A program made the translations under genes and the position numbers. Of a stretch of 64,000 bases of DNA, positions 36,579 through 54,329 are shown piece by piece (the stretch's first letter is position 1; every line of letters begins with the position of its first letter). A model generated the notes under the pieces. The model did not search any database. It was not told the DNA's origin and was given only the letters and a program-made list of their open reading frames with translations. Origin of the DNA: Pseudomonas shahriarae (GTDB lineage: Bacteria; Pseudomonadota; Gammaproteobacteria; Pseudomonadales; Pseudomonadaceae); contig NZ_CP077085.1 of the NCBI RefSeq assembly GCF_014268455.2, positions 1,488,001-1,552,000 on the forward strand. The letters are read 5' to 3'.

Positions 36579-39500
36579 ATGCCGGCTTCATTCGTTCACC
36601 TGCGCCTGCACACTGAATACTCCCTGGTCGACGGCCTGGTACGGATCAAACCGCTGGTCAAAACCCTGGTGGGCATGAATATGCCGGCCGTGGCGGTGAC
36701 CGACCAGAACAACATGTGCTCCCTGGTCAAGTTCTACAAGAGCGCCATGGGCGCCGGCATCAAGCCGATCTGCGGCGCCGACTTGTGGCTGTCCAACAAA
36801 GACCCCGATAACGCCTTGAGTCGCATCAGCCTGTTGGCGATGAACGGCGTGGGTTATCGCAACCTGACTGAACTGATTTCCCGCGGTTTTATCGACGGCC
36901 AGCGCAACGGCTCGATCATCATCGAGCGCGAATGGGTAGCCGAGGCCAGCGAAGGGCTGATTATGCTGTCGGCTGCCAAGGAAGGGGAGGTCGGCCTCGC
37001 CTTGCTGGGCGGCAATCCCCAGGAGGCAGAAGTGCTCGCCCGGGAGTGGATGGCGGTGTTCCCTGACCGCTTCTACCTGGAAGTTCAGCGCACCAATCGC
37101 CCCAACGACGAAGAGCACCTGCACGCTGCCGTGGCCCTGGCCGAAAAGCTGGGTGCGCCGCTGGTCGCCACCAACGATGTGCGTTTTATCAAGAAGGAAG
37201 ACTTCGAGGCCCACGAAACCCGCGTGTGTATCGGCGAAGGCCGGGCGCTGGACGATCCGCGTCGCTCGAAGAACTACAGCGAAGAGCAGTACCTCAAAAG
37301 CGCCGAGGAAATGGCTGAGCTGTTCAGCGACTTGCCCGAGGCCCTGGAAAACTCCGTCGAAATTGCCAAGCGCTGCAATATCGAAGTGAAGCTGGGCAAA
37401 CACTTTTTGCCCAACTTCCCGATTCCCGATGGCATGACCATCGACGAGTATTTCCGCAAGGTGTCGTTCGATGGCCTGGAAGAGCGTCTTTCCGTCCTGC
37501 TGCCCAAGGACACCACCGAAGACTACGAGGCCAAGCGCCAGGTGTATGTCGACCGGCTGAACTTCGAGCTGGATATCATTATCCAGATGGGGTTCCCCGG
37601 TTACTTCCTGATCGTAATGGACTTTATCCAGTGGGCCAAAAGCAACGGCGTGCCGGTGGGCCCTGGCCGGGGGTCGGGTGCCGGCTCGCTGGTGGCTTAT
37701 GTGCAGAAGATCACCGACCTCGACCCGCTGGAATATGACCTGCTGTTCGAACGGTTCCTGAACCCGGAACGGGTATCGATGCCCGACTTCGACGTCGACT
37801 TCTGCATGGATGGTCGCGACCGTGTCATCGAATATGTGGCCGAGAAATATGGCCGTAACGCTGTAAGCCAGATCATCACCTTTGGTTCCATGGCGGCCAA
37901 GGCGGTAATTCGTGACGTGGCGCGGGTGCAGGGCAAGTCCTACGGCCTGGCGGATCGTCTGTCGAAGATGATCCCCTTTGAAGTCGGCATGACCCTGGAA
38001 AAGGCCTACGAGCAGGAAGAAATCCTGCGCGACTTCATCAAGGTCGATGAAGAAGCCGCCGAAATCTGGGACATGGCGCGCAAGCTCGAAGGCGTGGTGC
38101 GTAACGTTGGTAAGCACGCCGGTGGCGTGGTAATCGCGCCGACCAAGCTGACAGACTTTTCGCCGATCTATTGCGACGAAGAAGGCGATGGCCTGGTAAC
38201 CCAGTTCGACAAGGATGACGTGGAGGCGGCCGGCCTGGTGAAGTTCGACTTCCTCGGCCTGCGTACCCTGACGATCATCGACTGGGCGCTCAAGACCATC
38301 AACCGTGAACGCGCCAAGGTGGATGAAGCGCCGCTGGATATCGCTTTTATCCCACTGGACGACAAACCTACCTACGCGCTGCTGCAAAAAGCCGAAACCA
38401 CTGCGGTGTTCCAGCTTGAATCCCGCGGCATGAAGGAGCTGATCAAAAAGCTCAAGCCCGACTGCCTGGAAGACTTGATCGCACTGGTGGCCCTGTTCCG
38501 TCCGGGCCCGCTGCAATCGGGCATGGTGGACGACTTTATCAACCGGAAGCACGGGCGCGCCGAACTGGCTTACCCGCACTCCGACTACCAGTACGAAGGC
38601 CTCAAGCCGGTACTGGCACCGACCTACGGCATCATCCTGTATCAGGAACAGGTGATGCAGATCGCCCAGGTCATGGCCGGCTACACCCTTGGTGGTGCGG
38701 ACATGCTGCGCCGGGCCATGGGTAAGAAAAAACCCGAGGAAATGGCCAAGCAGCGCGGCGGCTTCATTGAGGGTTGCGCCACCAACAATATCGACGCCGA
38801 CCTGGCCGGTAACATCTTTGACCTGGTGGAAAAGTTCGCCGGTTATGGTTTCAACAAATCCCACTCCGCCGCCTACGGCCTGGTGTCATACCAGACTGCC
38901 TGGCTTAAGGCCCACTACCCGGCGCCGTTCATGGCGGCGGTGCTGTCGGCGGATATGCACAACACCGACAAGGTCGTGACCTTGATCGAAGAAGTGCGGA
39001 CCATGAAGCTGCGCCTCGACGCGCCGGACGTGAACGCCTCGGAGTTCAAGTTCACGGTGAACGACGAAGGTCGCATCATCTATGGCCTGGGCGCGATCAA
39101 GGGCGTGGGCGAAGGCCCGGTTGAGGCGATTACCGAGGCGCGCCAGGACGGTCCGTTCAAGGACCTGTTCGACTTCTGCGCCCGGGTCGACCTCAAGCGC
39201 ATCAACAAACGTACCCTCGATGGCCTGATCCGCAGCGGCGCACTTGACCGTCTTGGTCCGTACTTCCATGACGAGTCGAAGGCCTACCAGGCCAATATCG
39301 ACCGTAACCGCGCGGTACTGCTGACCGCCATGGAAGAAGCGATCAAGGCCGCTGAACAAACCGCCCGCACCCATGACAGTGGGCATGCCGACCTGTTTGG
39401 CGGGTTGTTCGTCGAAGAAGATGCCGATGTGTACGCTAACCACCGTAAGGCCAAGGAGCTGACCCTCAAGGAACGCCTCAAGGGTGAAAAAGACACCCTG

Positions 39501-40100
39501 GGCCTGTACCTCACCGGCCACCCGATTGACGAATATGAGGGCGAAATCCGGCGTTTTGCCCGCCAGCGCATCATCGACCTGAAACCGGCGCGCGATACCC
39601 AGACCGTGGCCGGGATGATCATTGCCCTGCGGGTAATGAAGAACAAAAAGGGCGACAAGATGGGTTTCATCACCCTCGACGACCGCTCCGGGCGTATCGA
39701 AGCGTCGCTGTTTGCCGATGCGTTCCATTCCGCGCAGTCGCTGTTGCAGACCGACGCGATGGTGGTGGTGGAGGGCGAGGTCAGCAACGATGACTTCTCC
39801 GGCGGCCTGCGCCTGCGGATCAAACGCGTAATGAGCATGGAAGATGCCCGCACCAACCTGGCCGAAAGCCTGCGCCTGAAGGTGAAAACCGAAGCGCTCA
39901 AGGGCGATCAGCTACGCTGGCTGGGGGATCTGCTCAAACGTCACCGTGGTGCGTGCCCGGTGACCATGGAGTACACCGGCAGCGATGCCAAGGCGATGTT
40001 GCAGTTTGGCGAGACGTGGCGAATTGACCCGGCTGATGGCTTGATTCAAGCATTGCGTGACCAGTTCGGGCGTGACAACGTCTTCCTCCAATACCGTTGA
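36579..40100 (+). CDS. dnaE: DNA polymerase III alpha subunit
   Basis: The replicative polymerase catalytic subunit, 1173 residues. An N-terminal PHP domain begins [15 protein letters not shown]. The C-family polymerase core carries [14 protein letters not shown] and the catalytic aspartates in [14 protein letters not shown] (near residue 405). The finger-domain block [17 protein letters not shown] and [13 protein letters not shown] follow, then a helix-hairpin-helix region and an OB domain (~990-1080). Clustering with accA downstream is standard for gammaproteobacteria. Confidence 0.98.
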   Translation: MPASFVHLRLHTEYSLVDGLVRIKPLVKTLVGMNMPAVAVTDQNNMCSLVKFYKSAMGAGIKPICGADLWLSNKDPDNALSRISLLAMNGVGYRNLTELISRGFIDGQRNGSIIIEREWVAEASEGLIMLSAAKEGEVGLALLGGNPQEAEVLAREWMAVFPDRFYLEVQRTNRPNDEEHLHAAVALAEKLGAPLVATNDVRFIKKEDFEAHETRVCIGEGRALDDPRRSKNYSEEQYLKSAEEMAELFSDLPEALENSVEIAKRCNIEVKLGKHFLPNFPIPDGMTIDEYFRKVSFDGLEERLSVLLPKDTTEDYEAKRQVYVDRLNFELDIIIQMGFPGYFLIVMDFIQWAKSNGVPVGPGRGSGAGSLVAYVQKITDLDPLEYDLLFERFLNPERVSMPDFDVDFCMDGRDRVIEYVAEKYGRNAVSQIITFGSMAAKAVIRDVARVQGKSYGLADRLSKMIPFEVGMTLEKAYEQEEILRDFIKVDEEAAEIWDMARKLEGVVRNVGKHAGGVVIAPTKLTDFSPIYCDEEGDGLVTQFDKDDVEAAGLVKFDFLGLRTLTIIDWALKTINRERAKVDEAPLDIAFIPLDDKPTYALLQKAETTAVFQLESRGMKELIKKLKPDCLEDLIALVALFRPGPLQSGMVDDFINRKHGRAELAYPHSDYQYEGLKPVLAPTYGIILYQEQVMQIAQVMAGYTLGGADMLRRAMGKKKPEEMAKQRGGFIEGCATNNIDADLAGNIFDLVEKFAGYGFNKSHSAAYGLVSYQTAWLKAHYPAPFMAAVLSADMHNTDKVVTLIEEVRTMKLRLDAPDVNASEFKFTVNDEGRIIYGLGAIKGVGEGPVEAITEARQDGPFKDLFDFCARVDLKRINKRTLDGLIRSGALDRLGPYFHDESKAYQANIDRNRAVLLTAMEEAIKAAEQTARTHDSGHADLFGGLFVEEDADVYANHRKAKELTLKERLKGEKDTLGLYLTGHPIDEYEGEIRRFARQRIIDLKPARDTQTVAGMIIALRVMKNKKGDKMGFITLDDRSGRIEASLFADAFHSAQSLLQTDAMVVVEGEVSNDDFSGGLRLRIKRVMSMEDARTNLAESLRLKVKTEALKGDQLRWLGDLLKRHRGACPVTMEYTGSDAKAMLQFGETWRIDPADGLIQALRDQFGRDNVFLQYR

Positions 40101-40239
40101 CGGTCAGGGCTGCCCTTGTACCCCTGACCTCGACTCGACATTTAATCTCGACCTTGACGCGCCTCTCCCTTAAGGTAGGGCGCGAATAGACAACCGGCTG
40201 GCCAGGCACTCCCTGGCCGTCGACCCAAGACGGACGCTT

Positions 40240-41187
40240 ATGAACCCGAATTTTCTTGATTTCGAACAGCCGATCGCTGACCTGCAAGCCAAGATCGAAG
40301 AGCTGCGCCTGGTCGGCAATGACAATTCGCTGAATATCGGCGATGAAATCTCCCGCCTGCAAGACAAGAGCAAGACGCTCACCGAAGACATCTTCGGCAA
40401 GCTGACCAGTTGGCAGATCGCGCGCCTGGCCCGCCACCCGCGCCGTCCGTACACCCTGGACTACATCGACCACATCTTCACCGAATTCGACGAGCTGCAT
40501 GGCGACCGCCACTTCTCCGATGACGCGGCGATTGTCGGCGGCATTGCTCGCCTGGATGACCAGCCAGTGATGGTGATCGGTCACCAGAAAGGCCGTGAAG
40601 TGCGTGAGAAAGTGCGTCGCAACTTCGGCATGCCGCGTCCGGAAGGCTACCGCAAGGCCTGCCGCCTGATGGAAATGGCTGAACGTTTCAAAATGCCGAT
40701 CCTGACTTTTATCGACACCCCTGGCGCCTACCCAGGCATCGACGCTGAAGAGCGCAACCAGAGCGAAGCGATTGCCTGGAACCTGCGCGTGATGGCGCGT
40801 CTGAAAACCCCGATCATCGCTACCGTGATCGGTGAAGGCGGTTCCGGTGGTGCGCTGGCCATTGGCGTCTGCGACCAACTGAACATGCTGCAATACTCCA
40901 CCTATGCGGTGATCTCGCCGGAAGGCTGCGCCTCGATCCTGTGGAAAACCGCAGAAAAGGCCCCGGATGCTGCCGAAGCCATGGGGATCACCGCTGATCG
41001 CCTGAAAGGCCTGGGTATCGTCGACAAAGTGATTGCCGAACCCCTGGGCGGCGCCCACCGCGACCCGGCGGCCGCATCGGCCACCATCCGCGCCGAACTC
41101 TGCGCGCAGTTGGACATGCTCAAGAAATTCGACAACGAGGCGCTGCTGGCCCGTCGTTACGAGCGCCTGATGAGCTACGGTCTCTAA
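40240..41187 (+). CDS. accA: Acetyl-CoA carboxylase carboxyltransferase alpha
   Basis: The 315-residue alpha subunit of the carboxyltransferase that makes malonyl-CoA together with AccD (not in this window). Characteristic blocks are [11 protein letters not shown], the [13 protein letters not shown] acyl-CoA site and the [12 protein letters not shown] oxyanion loop. A weak promoter-like pair (TTGACG 40154-40159, TAGGGC 40176-40181) lies in the 139-bp gap after dnaE. Confidence 0.97.
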   Translation: MNPNFLDFEQPIADLQAKIEELRLVGNDNSLNIGDEISRLQDKSKTLTEDIFGKLTSWQIARLARHPRRPYTLDYIDHIFTEFDELHGDRHFSDDAAIVGGIARLDDQPVMVIGHQKGREVREKVRRNFGMPRPEGYRKACRLMEMAERFKMPILTFIDTPGAYPGIDAEERNQSEAIAWNLRVMARLKTPIIATVIGEGGSGGALAIGVCDQLNMLQYSTYAVISPEGCASILWKTAEKAPDAAEAMGITADRLKGLGIVDKVIAEPLGGAHRDPAAASATIRAELCAQLDMLKKFDNEALLARRYERLMSYGL

Positions 41188-41202
41188 GCTACTGCATTAC
41201 CC

Positions 41203-41291
41203 TGTGGGAGCGGGCTTGCCCGCGATAGCAATGTGTCAGTGCCAGATGGGTTGACTGGTACACCGCTGTCGCGGGCAAGCCCGTTCCCACA
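41203..41291. repeat. REP doublet after accA
   Basis: Inverted arms TGTGGGAGCGGGCTTGCCCGCGA (41203-41225) and TCGCGGGCAAGCCCGTTCCCACA (41269-41291), with one mismatch. It separates accA from tilS and may protect or terminate the accA mRNA. Confidence 0.9.
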
Positions 41292-41345
41292 TTGGCGTTG
41301 TATATGCTTGGCTAACGTATTCCAGTTTTGCGGCGGTAACGTGCG

Positions 41346-42665
41346 ATGAAACCAACTCTAACCGCCAAACTCCTGCAAACCCTGGCCCCCTGGCGCGACG
41401 CCCCGGCCTGGCAGATCGCCTACTCCGGCGGACTCGACTCCACGGTTCTGCTGCACCTCCTTGCCGATCTGGCAAAAACCCAATCCTTGCCGCCACTGCA
41501 GGCTATCCATGTTCACCACGGCCTCCAGGTTGCGGCCGACGCGTGGCCAGCCCATTGCCAGGCGGTCTGTGATGCCGCCGGTGTGCCGCTGCGGGTCATG
41601 CGTGTGCAGGTGCCATCGGGTGCAAGCCTGGAGCGTGCGGCCCGTGACGCGCGCTACCAGGCGTTCGCCGAGGCAATCGGCCCAGGTGAGTTGCTACTCA
41701 CTGGCCAGCACCGTGACGATCAGGCCGAGACCTTGCTGTTTCGCCTGCTGCGGGGCGCGGGAGTGCGGGGCCTCACCGGCATGCCCGCCCAGCGATCTTT
41801 GGGTGGGGGGCACCTGATGCGGCCGCTGCTGGAGGTGTCGCGAGCCGAACTGGAAACTTACGCCCGCGAGCAGCAGTTGAGCTGGATCGAAGACCCCTCC
41901 AACGGCGACCCACGCTTTTCCCGGAATTACCTGCGCCATCATGTGTTTCCCGTACTTACGGCGCGCTGGCCCCAGGCCGTGAATAGCCTGGCCCGTACTG
42001 CCGGGCATCTGGCGCAGGCCCAGGAGCTGCTCGATGAGTTGGCGCAACTGGATATGCAGGCCGCTCAACTGCCGTCGGCGTTTCCCTGGCTGGCGCTGCC
42101 ATCGTTGGCACTTGCGCCACTGCGCGATCTTTCCGACGCTCGGCAGCGCAACGTCCTGCGCTATTGGCTGGCGCCGTTGACGGCGATGCCCGACAGCGAA
42201 CATTGGGTTGGTTGGAGCGCCTTGCGCGATGCCAAGGAGGACGCGCAGCCGGTGTGGCGTTTGGCTGACGGCCAATTGCAGCGTTGCAACGATCGTATCT
42301 GGTGGATACCTACCAATTGGTCAGAGTTTTCCGACAGTCCTTTGAGCTGGTCGCACCCGCAAAACCCACTACAGTTACCTGGCAACGGGCAGTTGTATTT
42401 CAGCGGGCATGCCCCTGAAGGCCCTTTGAGCATCCGCTACCGCCAGGGCGGTGAAGTCATGGACGTGCCCGGCCGTGGCCGGCGCGACCTCAAGCGTCTG
42501 CTCAACGAAACGGCTGTACCGGGCTTTATCCGTGGCAGATTGCCGCTGCTGTACCAGGGCAGCCGTCTGGTGGCCGTGGCCAACCTGGCAGGGGCCTCGA
42601 CAGGGCAGGGGGATGACTGGCAATTACATTGGGCGCCACCAACCTGCGATCAAGGTTTGAGCTGA
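41346..42665 (+). CDS. tilS: tRNA(Ile)-lysidine synthase TilS
   Basis: A 439-residue ATP-dependent ligase that converts C34 of tRNA(Ile)(CAU) to lysidine, switching it from Met to Ile decoding. The PP-loop SGGLDS is at 27-32, with HHGLQ and the GQHRDDQAETLLFRLLRGAG block; TilS substrate-binding and C-terminal domains follow, including RYRQGGE and RRDLKRLLNE. The pyrG promoter overlaps its stop codon. Confidence 0.96.
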   Translation: MKPTLTAKLLQTLAPWRDAPAWQIAYSGGLDSTVLLHLLADLAKTQSLPPLQAIHVHHGLQVAADAWPAHCQAVCDAAGVPLRVMRVQVPSGASLERAARDARYQAFAEAIGPGELLLTGQHRDDQAETLLFRLLRGAGVRGLTGMPAQRSLGGGHLMRPLLEVSRAELETYAREQQLSWIEDPSNGDPRFSRNYLRHHVFPVLTARWPQAVNSLARTAGHLAQAQELLDELAQLDMQAAQLPSAFPWLALPSLALAPLRDLSDARQRNVLRYWLAPLTAMPDSEHWVGWSALRDAKEDAQPVWRLADGQLQRCNDRIWWIPTNWSEFSDSPLSWSHPQNPLQLPGNGQLYFSGHAPEGPLSIRYRQGGEVMDVPGRGRRDLKRLLNETAVPGFIRGRLPLLYQGSRLVAVANLAGASTGQGDDWQLHWAPPTCDQGLS

Positions 42666-42685
42666 TAGCGCCTTTCCGGTAGACT
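42657..42685 (+). promoter_or_regulatory. pyrG promoter overlapping the tilS stop
   Basis: TTGAGC (42657-42662), a 17-bp spacer and TAGACT (42680-42685). It implies a pyrG leader of roughly 245 nt. Confidence 0.6.
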
Positions 42686-45421
<2,736 letters not shown>

Positions 45422-45456
45422 CCCGCGTTTCTCCGGTAAACTTTCCGCGCTTTATG

Positions 45457-46867
<1,411 letters not shown>

Positions 46868-46948
46868 GTAGTTGATGGTAAAAAGACAAAGGATTGTGTC
46901 GGAAAACTCGCTGTAGAGTGAATTTGCGCACTAATCTGATGCCTATCA

Positions 46949-46980
46949 AGCACAAGCCTGGGTCTTCCAGGCTTCGTGCT
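46949..46980 (+). terminator. Hairpin after eno
   Basis: AGCACAAGCCTGG (46949-46961) pairs with CCAGGCTTCGTGCT (46967-46980) with one bulged C and loop GTCTT. No clear T tract follows, so it may be an mRNA-stabilising stem. Confidence 0.45.
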
Positions 46981-47038
46981 ATCAGTTGCTTCAAAAGTTT
47001 TGCATGGCTGTCTTTTTTCACTGGATACCCGATATTCG

Positions 47039-47317
47039 ATGCGCAGTCCCAATTGGTTGTTCCTCGTCCTGCTCTTGCTGCTGGCTGGCCTGCAGTACCG
47101 CCTTTGGGTGGGCAATGGCAGTCTGGCGCAGGTGACCGACCTGACCCAGCAAATTGCCGCGCAGCACGCCGAGAACGAGGTGTTGCTGGAGCGCAACCGT
47201 GTGCTCGATGCCGAAGTGCTTGAGTTGAAAAAAGGCATGGAGACCGTTGAAGAGCGGGCTCGTCATGAATTGGGCATGGTCAAGGAGGGCGAAACCCTCT
47301 ACCAGTTGGCCCAATGA
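47039..47317 (+). CDS. ftsB: Cell division protein FtsB
   Basis: A 92-residue bitopic divisome protein that links FtsQ and FtsL. ATG 47039 begins a short cytoplasmic stub and a TM helix (LFLVLLLLLAGLQYRLWVG, ~6-24), followed by a periplasmic coiled coil (~30-75) and RARHELGMVKEGE. It sits between eno and ispD as in E. coli and overlaps ispD by 4 nt. Confidence 0.95.
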   Translation: MRSPNWLFLVLLLLLAGLQYRLWVGNGSLAQVTDLTQQIAAQHAENEVLLERNRVLDAEVLELKKGMETVEERARHELGMVKEGETLYQLAQ

Positions 47318-48021
47318 GCGCCTGTTTGCCGGCCTTCTGGGCCGTGATTCCTGCCGCGGGCGTCGGTGCCCGTATGGCCGCGGACCGTCCCAAGCAGTAT
47401 TTGCAGTTGGGCGGGCGCACTATTCTCGAACACAGCCTTGGCTGTTTTCTCGACCATCCGAGCCTCAAGGGGCTGGTGGTCAGTCTGGCGGTCGATGATC
47501 CTTACTGGCCCAACCTGGCGTGTGCTGCCGACCCGCGTATCCAACGTGCGGACGGCGGGGCAGAGCGCTCAGGCTCGGTGCTCAATGCACTGTTGCAACT
47601 CAATGCCCTGGGCGCCGGCGATGACGACTGGGTGCTGGTGCACGATGCTGCGCGGCCGAACCTGAGCCGCGAAGACCTCGACACGTTATTGGCGCAGTTG
47701 GCGGACGACCCGGTGGGTGGCTTGCTCGCCGTACCGGCCCGCGACACCCTCAAGCGTGTCGACAAGCGGGGGCGGGTGGTGGAAACCATTGACCGTAGCC
47801 TGATCTGGCAAGCCTACACCCCGCAAATGTTCCGCCTCGGCGCCTTGCACCGCGCGTTGGCCGATAGCCTGGTGGCTGATGCGCTCATCACCGATGAAGC
47901 CTCGGCCATGGAGTGGTCTGGCCAGGCGCCACGTTTGGTGGAAGGGCGTGCGGACAATATCAAGGTGACGCGGCCGGAGGATCTGGAGTGGCTTAGGTTG
48001 CGGTGGGCTAATCGCCGGTAG
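47314..48021 (+). CDS. ispD: MEP cytidylyltransferase IspD
   Basis: A 235-residue enzyme that forms CDP-methylerythritol from MEP and CTP. The nucleotide-binding IPAAGVGARMAADRPKQYL start is present in two halves at ~12-30, then LVHDAARPNLS and the DRSLIWQAYTPQMF block. ispF, normally next to ispD, is displaced by the formaldehyde-detoxification genes 3 kb away. Confidence 0.96.
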   Translation: MSACLPAFWAVIPAAGVGARMAADRPKQYLQLGGRTILEHSLGCFLDHPSLKGLVVSLAVDDPYWPNLACAADPRIQRADGGAERSGSVLNALLQLNALGAGDDDWVLVHDAARPNLSREDLDTLLAQLADDPVGGLLAVPARDTLKRVDKRGRVVETIDRSLIWQAYTPQMFRLGALHRALADSLVADALITDEASAMEWSGQAPRLVEGRADNIKVTRPEDLEWLRLRWANRR

Positions 48022-48041
48022 GCTGCTGGACCGAGGTGACT

Positions 48042-48127
48042 TCATCGCAGGCAATCCAGCTCCCATACCTGACCGCATTCCAACAGAGATACGCGGTCAG
48101 GTGTGGGAGCTGGCTTGCCTGCGATGA
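48042..48127. repeat. REP doublet, GCTGGCTTGCC variant
   Basis: Arms of 35 bp (48042-48076 and 48093-48127) are complementary with only two mismatches, so the stem is the longest of this type here. It sits between convergent ispD and the LysR gene. Confidence 0.9.
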
Positions 48128-48148
48128 GGCCAGGCCAGGCACCCCAGA

Positions 48149-49045
48149 TCACCCGCCATACTCCGGCCGCCCAGCCAACCCCTCCTTCAAGAACTCCACC
48201 AACTTGCGCACCTTTGGCGATAAATGCCGCTGTTGCGGATACAGCGCCCACACTGCCGTATTCGGCGGTTGATGGGCTTCAAGCAGTGAAACCAGCGCGC
48301 CGCTGTGCAAGTGCTCCAGCACGTAATAGTCCGGCAACTGGCACAACCCCACCCCTTGCAACGCCGCATCCAGCACCGCTTGCCCACTGTTGCAGCGCCA
48401 GTTTCCCTGCACGCGCTGGGAAAATTCGCGTCCGTCCTGCGCCAGCTGCCAAATATCCGAACTGCCGATCAGGCAGTTATGCCGGCTCAGTTCCGACAAG
48501 CTATGGGGGCGCCCGTACCGCTCCAGGTAGGACGGCGACGCACAGAGATACATGCGTCTCGGCGCCAGGCGGCTGGCGACCATTCGTGAATCCTGCAGGC
48601 GGCCCAGGCGAATCGCCAGGTCCAGGCCTTCATGCACCAGGTCGAGGGGGCGGTTGCTCAGTTCAATATCCACCCGCAATTGCGGATAAAGCCCCATGAA
48701 GCGTGTTACCAACGGCACGATAAAACGTTCGCCATAAGCCACGGCGCAGGTCATGCGCAACATACCCTTGGGTTCACTGGTCAGGTCGCCCACCGCGCGC
48801 AAGGCTTCTTCGCGTCCGTCTTGCAGGCGTTGGCAATGTTGCAGAAAGGTCTGCCCGGCCTCGGTCAGCGTGACGCGCCGGGTGCTGCGATAGAGCAGGC
48901 GGGTTTGCAGGCGTTCTTCCAGGCGTGCCACCTGGCGGCTGATATGGGACGAGGACACGCCCAGGCGTTCGGCGGCCGCGGTAAATTGGCTGCACTCGGC
49001 CACGGCGACGAACTCATCAATGCCTTCCCAGCGGTTTTCAAGCAT
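48149..49045 (-). CDS. gfnR: LysR-family regulator beside adhC
   Basis: A 298-residue LysR-type regulator: N-terminal winged helix-turn-helix (~1-60, FTAAAERLGVSSSHISRQVARLEERL) and a C-terminal effector domain (~90-290). It is divergent from adhC with a 109-bp gap, the usual setting for a LysR regulator controlling its neighbour. In P. aeruginosa a LysR gene at this position was named GfnR for glutathione-dependent formaldehyde neutralisation; orthology here is by context. The gap holds an AT-rich near-palindrome (ATTATTAATCAAT) that could be the operator. Confidence 0.8.
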   Translation of the reverse strand: MLENRWEGIDEFVAVAECSQFTAAAERLGVSSSHISRQVARLEERLQTRLLYRSTRRVTLTEAGQTFLQHCQRLQDGREEALRAVGDLTSEPKGMLRMTCAVAYGERFIVPLVTRFMGLYPQLRVDIELSNRPLDLVHEGLDLAIRLGRLQDSRMVASRLAPRRMYLCASPSYLERYGRPHSLSELSRHNCLIGSSDIWQLAQDGREFSQRVQGNWRCNSGQAVLDAALQGVGLCQLPDYYVLEHLHSGALVSLLEAHQPPNTAVWALYPQQRHLSPKVRKLVEFLKEGLAGRPEYGG

Positions 49046-49136
49046 GGTGATTATCCTAGTACAGCAATAATGTTTTGCTTTTGCCTGGATTATTAATCAA
49101 TGAGCCATGTTTTACACTGCCCGTCTTACTTTTTAA

Positions 49137-50267
<1,131 letters not shown>

Positions 50268-50275
50268 GGTCGGCC

Positions 50276-51121
50276 ATGAGTCTGCAAAACCTGTCATGCC
50301 AGAAGAGCTTCGGCGGCTGGCATAAGCGTTACAAACATCATTCCGATGTGCTGGACTGCGACATGACCTTCGCCGTCTACCTGCCACCCCAGGCGGAGCA
50401 GGGCGGCAAGTTGCCGGTGCTGTACTGGCTGTCGGGGCTGACCTGCACCGATGAGAACTTCATGCAAAAGGCCGGCGCGCAACGTATGGCGGCCGAACTG
50501 GGAATAATCATCGTCGCGCCGGACACCAGCCCCCGTGGGCCGGGTGTACCGGGCGATCCGGAGAATGCCTGGGATTTTGGCCTGGGTGCCGGGTTTTACT
50601 TGAATGCCACGCAAGAGCCGTGGAGCAAGCACTATCGGATGCATGACTATGTAGTGCAGGAATTGCCGGCGTTGGTTGAAGCGCATTTCCCGGCTTCCGA
50701 CAAGCGTGGCATCAGCGGGCACTCCATGGGCGGCCACGGTGCGCTGGTGTGTGCCTTGCGCAATCCTGGGCGCTACCAGTCGGTGTCGGCGTTCTCGCCG
50801 ATCAACAATCCGATGGATTGCCCTTGGGGGCAGAAGGCTTTTTCCCGCTACCTGGGGGAAGAGCGTTCGAAGTGGCGCGAATGGGATGCCTGCGTGCTGA
50901 TCAGCGAAGCCTCGGAAAAACTGCCGTTGCTGGTGGACCAAGGCGATCGCGACGACTTCCTCGCCACCCAGCTCAAGCCCGAGGCCTTGCAACAAGCCGC
51001 CAAGGCCGCCGGCCATCCGCTGGAGCTGCGCCTGCAGCCGGGTTATGACCACAGCTACTTCTTTATCGCCAGCTTCATCGAGGACCACTTGCGTCATCAT
51101 GGACGTGCTTTGCTCGGTTAA
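50276..51121 (+). CDS. fghA: S-formylglutathione hydrolase
   Basis: A 281-residue esterase-D-type serine hydrolase that releases formate and glutathione. The nucleophile Ser150 is in [10 protein letters not shown], the oxyanion-hole [11 protein letters not shown] and the C-terminal histidine YDHSYFF are visible. It completes the glutathione-dependent formaldehyde pathway with adhC; a hairpin follows. Confidence 0.96.
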   Translation: MSLQNLSCQKSFGGWHKRYKHHSDVLDCDMTFAVYLPPQAEQGGKLPVLYWLSGLTCTDENFMQKAGAQRMAAELGIIIVAPDTSPRGPGVPGDPENAWDFGLGAGFYLNATQEPWSKHYRMHDYVVQELPALVEAHFPASDKRGISGHSMGGHGALVCALRNPGRYQSVSAFSPINNPMDCPWGQKAFSRYLGEERSKWREWDACVLISEASEKLPLLVDQGDRDDFLATQLKPEALQQAAKAAGHPLELRLQPGYDHSYFFIASFIEDHLRHHGRALLG

Positions 51122-51145
51122 TGTCCGGCAAAAGTAGGTAGAATC

Positions 51146-51175
51146 ACGCCCTGAATTAACTCGGGGCGTTTTTTT
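51146..51175 (+). terminator. Terminator overlapping the ispF ribosome-binding site
   Basis: ACGCCC (51146-51151) pairs with GGGCGT (51164-51169), followed by a run of seven T ending one base before the ispF ATG. A -10-like TAGAAT lies at 51139-51144. The stem includes GGGG (51163-51166), the only Shine-Dalgarno candidate of ispF. Confidence 0.6.
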
Positions 51176-51649
51176 ATGCGTATTGGCCACGGCTATGATG
51201 TGCACCGTTTCGCCGAAGGCGACTTCATCACCCTGGGCGGCGTGCGCATTGCGCACCACCATGGGTTGCTGGCTCATTCCGACGGCGACGTTGTGCTGCA
51301 TGCCTTGAGCGATGCCTTGCTCGGCGCGGCGGCGTTGGGGGATATCGGTAAACACTTTCCGGACACCGATCCCACCTTCAAGGGCGCGGACAGTCGCGTG
51401 CTGCTGCGGCATGTGGTCGGCCTGATCCATGCCAAGGGCTGGAAGGTCGGTAATGTCGATAACACCATCGTCGCCCAGGCGCCCAAAATGGCCCCGCATA
51501 TCGAGTCGATGCGCGCAGTGATTGCCGCCGATCTGCAAATAGAACTGGATCAAGTCAACGTGAAAGCCACCACCACCGAAAAACTCGGGTTTACCGGTCG
51601 AGAAGAGGGCATCGCCGTGCACTCCGTCGCCTTGTTGCTGCGCGCATGA
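51176..51649 (+). CDS. ispF: MEcPP synthase IspF
   Basis: A 157-residue trimeric zinc enzyme that forms 2-C-methyl-D-erythritol 2,4-cyclodiphosphate. Asp8 and His10 (GYDVHRF), the [13 protein letters not shown] block and [10 protein letters not shown] are present. The stop overlaps truD by 4 nt. ispF-truD-surE-pcm is a conserved order. Confidence 0.97.
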   Translation: MRIGHGYDVHRFAEGDFITLGGVRIAHHHGLLAHSDGDVVLHALSDALLGAAALGDIGKHFPDTDPTFKGADSRVLLRHVVGLIHAKGWKVGNVDNTIVAQAPKMAPHIESMRAVIAADLQIELDQVNVKATTTEKLGFTGREEGIAVHSVALLLRA

Positions 51650-52691
51650 ACGACCTGCAACTGTTGGGGCCGCGGGCCTATGGTGAAGCACTGGGCAGCG
51701 CGGTACTCAAGGCGACGGCTGAGGACTTCCAGGTGGACGAGGTGCTGGATATCCCGCTGACCGGCGAAGGCGAGCACCTGTGGCTGTGGGTGGAAAAGCG
51801 TGGCCTGAACACCGAAGAGGCCGCGCGGCGCATTGCCAAGGCTGCCGGCGTGCCCTTGCGCACGGTCAGCTATGCCGGCCTCAAGGATCGCCAGGCGCTG
51901 ACCCGCCAGTGGTTCAGCGTGCAACTGCCCGGCAAGGCCGATCCAGACCTGAGCGCGGCGGAAAACGACACCCTGAAGATCCTCAAGACCGCCCGCCACA
52001 AGCGCAAGTTGCAGCGTGGCGCCCATGCGGCCAACGGTTTTACCCTGCGCCTGACCCAACTGGTCGGTGACCACGCCGCGATCGATGCGCGCCTGCAACT
52101 GATCGCCCAACAGGGTATCCCCAACTATTTCGGCGCCCAGCGGTTTGGCCATAACGGCGGCAACGTCGTCGATGCCCGCGACTGGGCGACCCGCAAGGCC
52201 TTGCCGGAGCAGCGCAATGTGCGTTCGCGCCTGCTGTCGACCGCGCGCAGCTTTGTGTTCAATAAAGTGCTGGCGGCGCGGGTTGCCGATGGTTCATGGC
52301 AGCGCGCCCAGGTCGGTGACTTGCTGGCGTTCACCGACAGCCGCAGCTTTTTCCCGGCCGGGGAGGCGGAGTGCAGCGATCCGCGCCTGGCCATCCTCGA
52401 CCTGCATCCCACCGGCCCGCAGTGGGGTGAAGGCGAATCGCCCGCCAGCGGCGCCACCCATGCGCTGGAGCAAACCGTCGCAGCGAGCGAAGCAGACCTG
52501 TGCGATTGGCTGGCCAAAGCCGGCATGAGTCAGGAGCGACGCATTCTGCGACTGCCCATTGGCGGGTTGACGTGGCATTATCCCGAGACTGACATTCTGC
52601 AATTGGAATTCGTCCTGCCGGCCGGATGCTTCGCCACTGTTTTGGTGCGCGAGCTTGTTGATCTGGTGCCGGTGGGGCAGACGGACAGCCC

Positions 52692-52704
<13 letters not shown>
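51646..52704 (+). CDS. truD: tRNA pseudouridine13 synthase TruD
   Basis: A 352-residue pseudouridine synthase acting on U13 of tRNA(Glu). The catalytic aspartate is Asp81 in [11 protein letters not shown]. The central insertion domain (~150-300) and the NYFGAQRFG motif are characteristic of TruD. The 3' end overlaps surE by 13 nt. Confidence 0.95.
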
Positions 52705-54118
<1,414 letters not shown>

Positions 54119-54329
54119 TCATTTATGACGGCGCACTGAATTCTATTGCCGGGTATGTGTCTTACAGCGGGGTTCATTGAGTCAACATCAAGTTGGGTAG
54201 TTACTTAACGAGATGAATTTTTCGTTTCTACCTTGTTGCCGGTTAAAGTCCGGCAGCCAGTTATACTGGCGACATATTTCAAGCCTGATACAGGCGTTCA
54301 TGTTTCAGCCACCACAAAGGGAGCGGCGG

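Noticed and set aside
36588-38864. A 758-codon open frame antisense to dnaE
   Set aside because: Shadow ORF; dnaE on the other strand is complete and highly conserved.
54213-54329. Extended nlpD start at 54213
   Set aside because: It would place 39 extra residues before the lipoprotein signal peptide and has no ribosome-binding site, while GTG 54330 has both.
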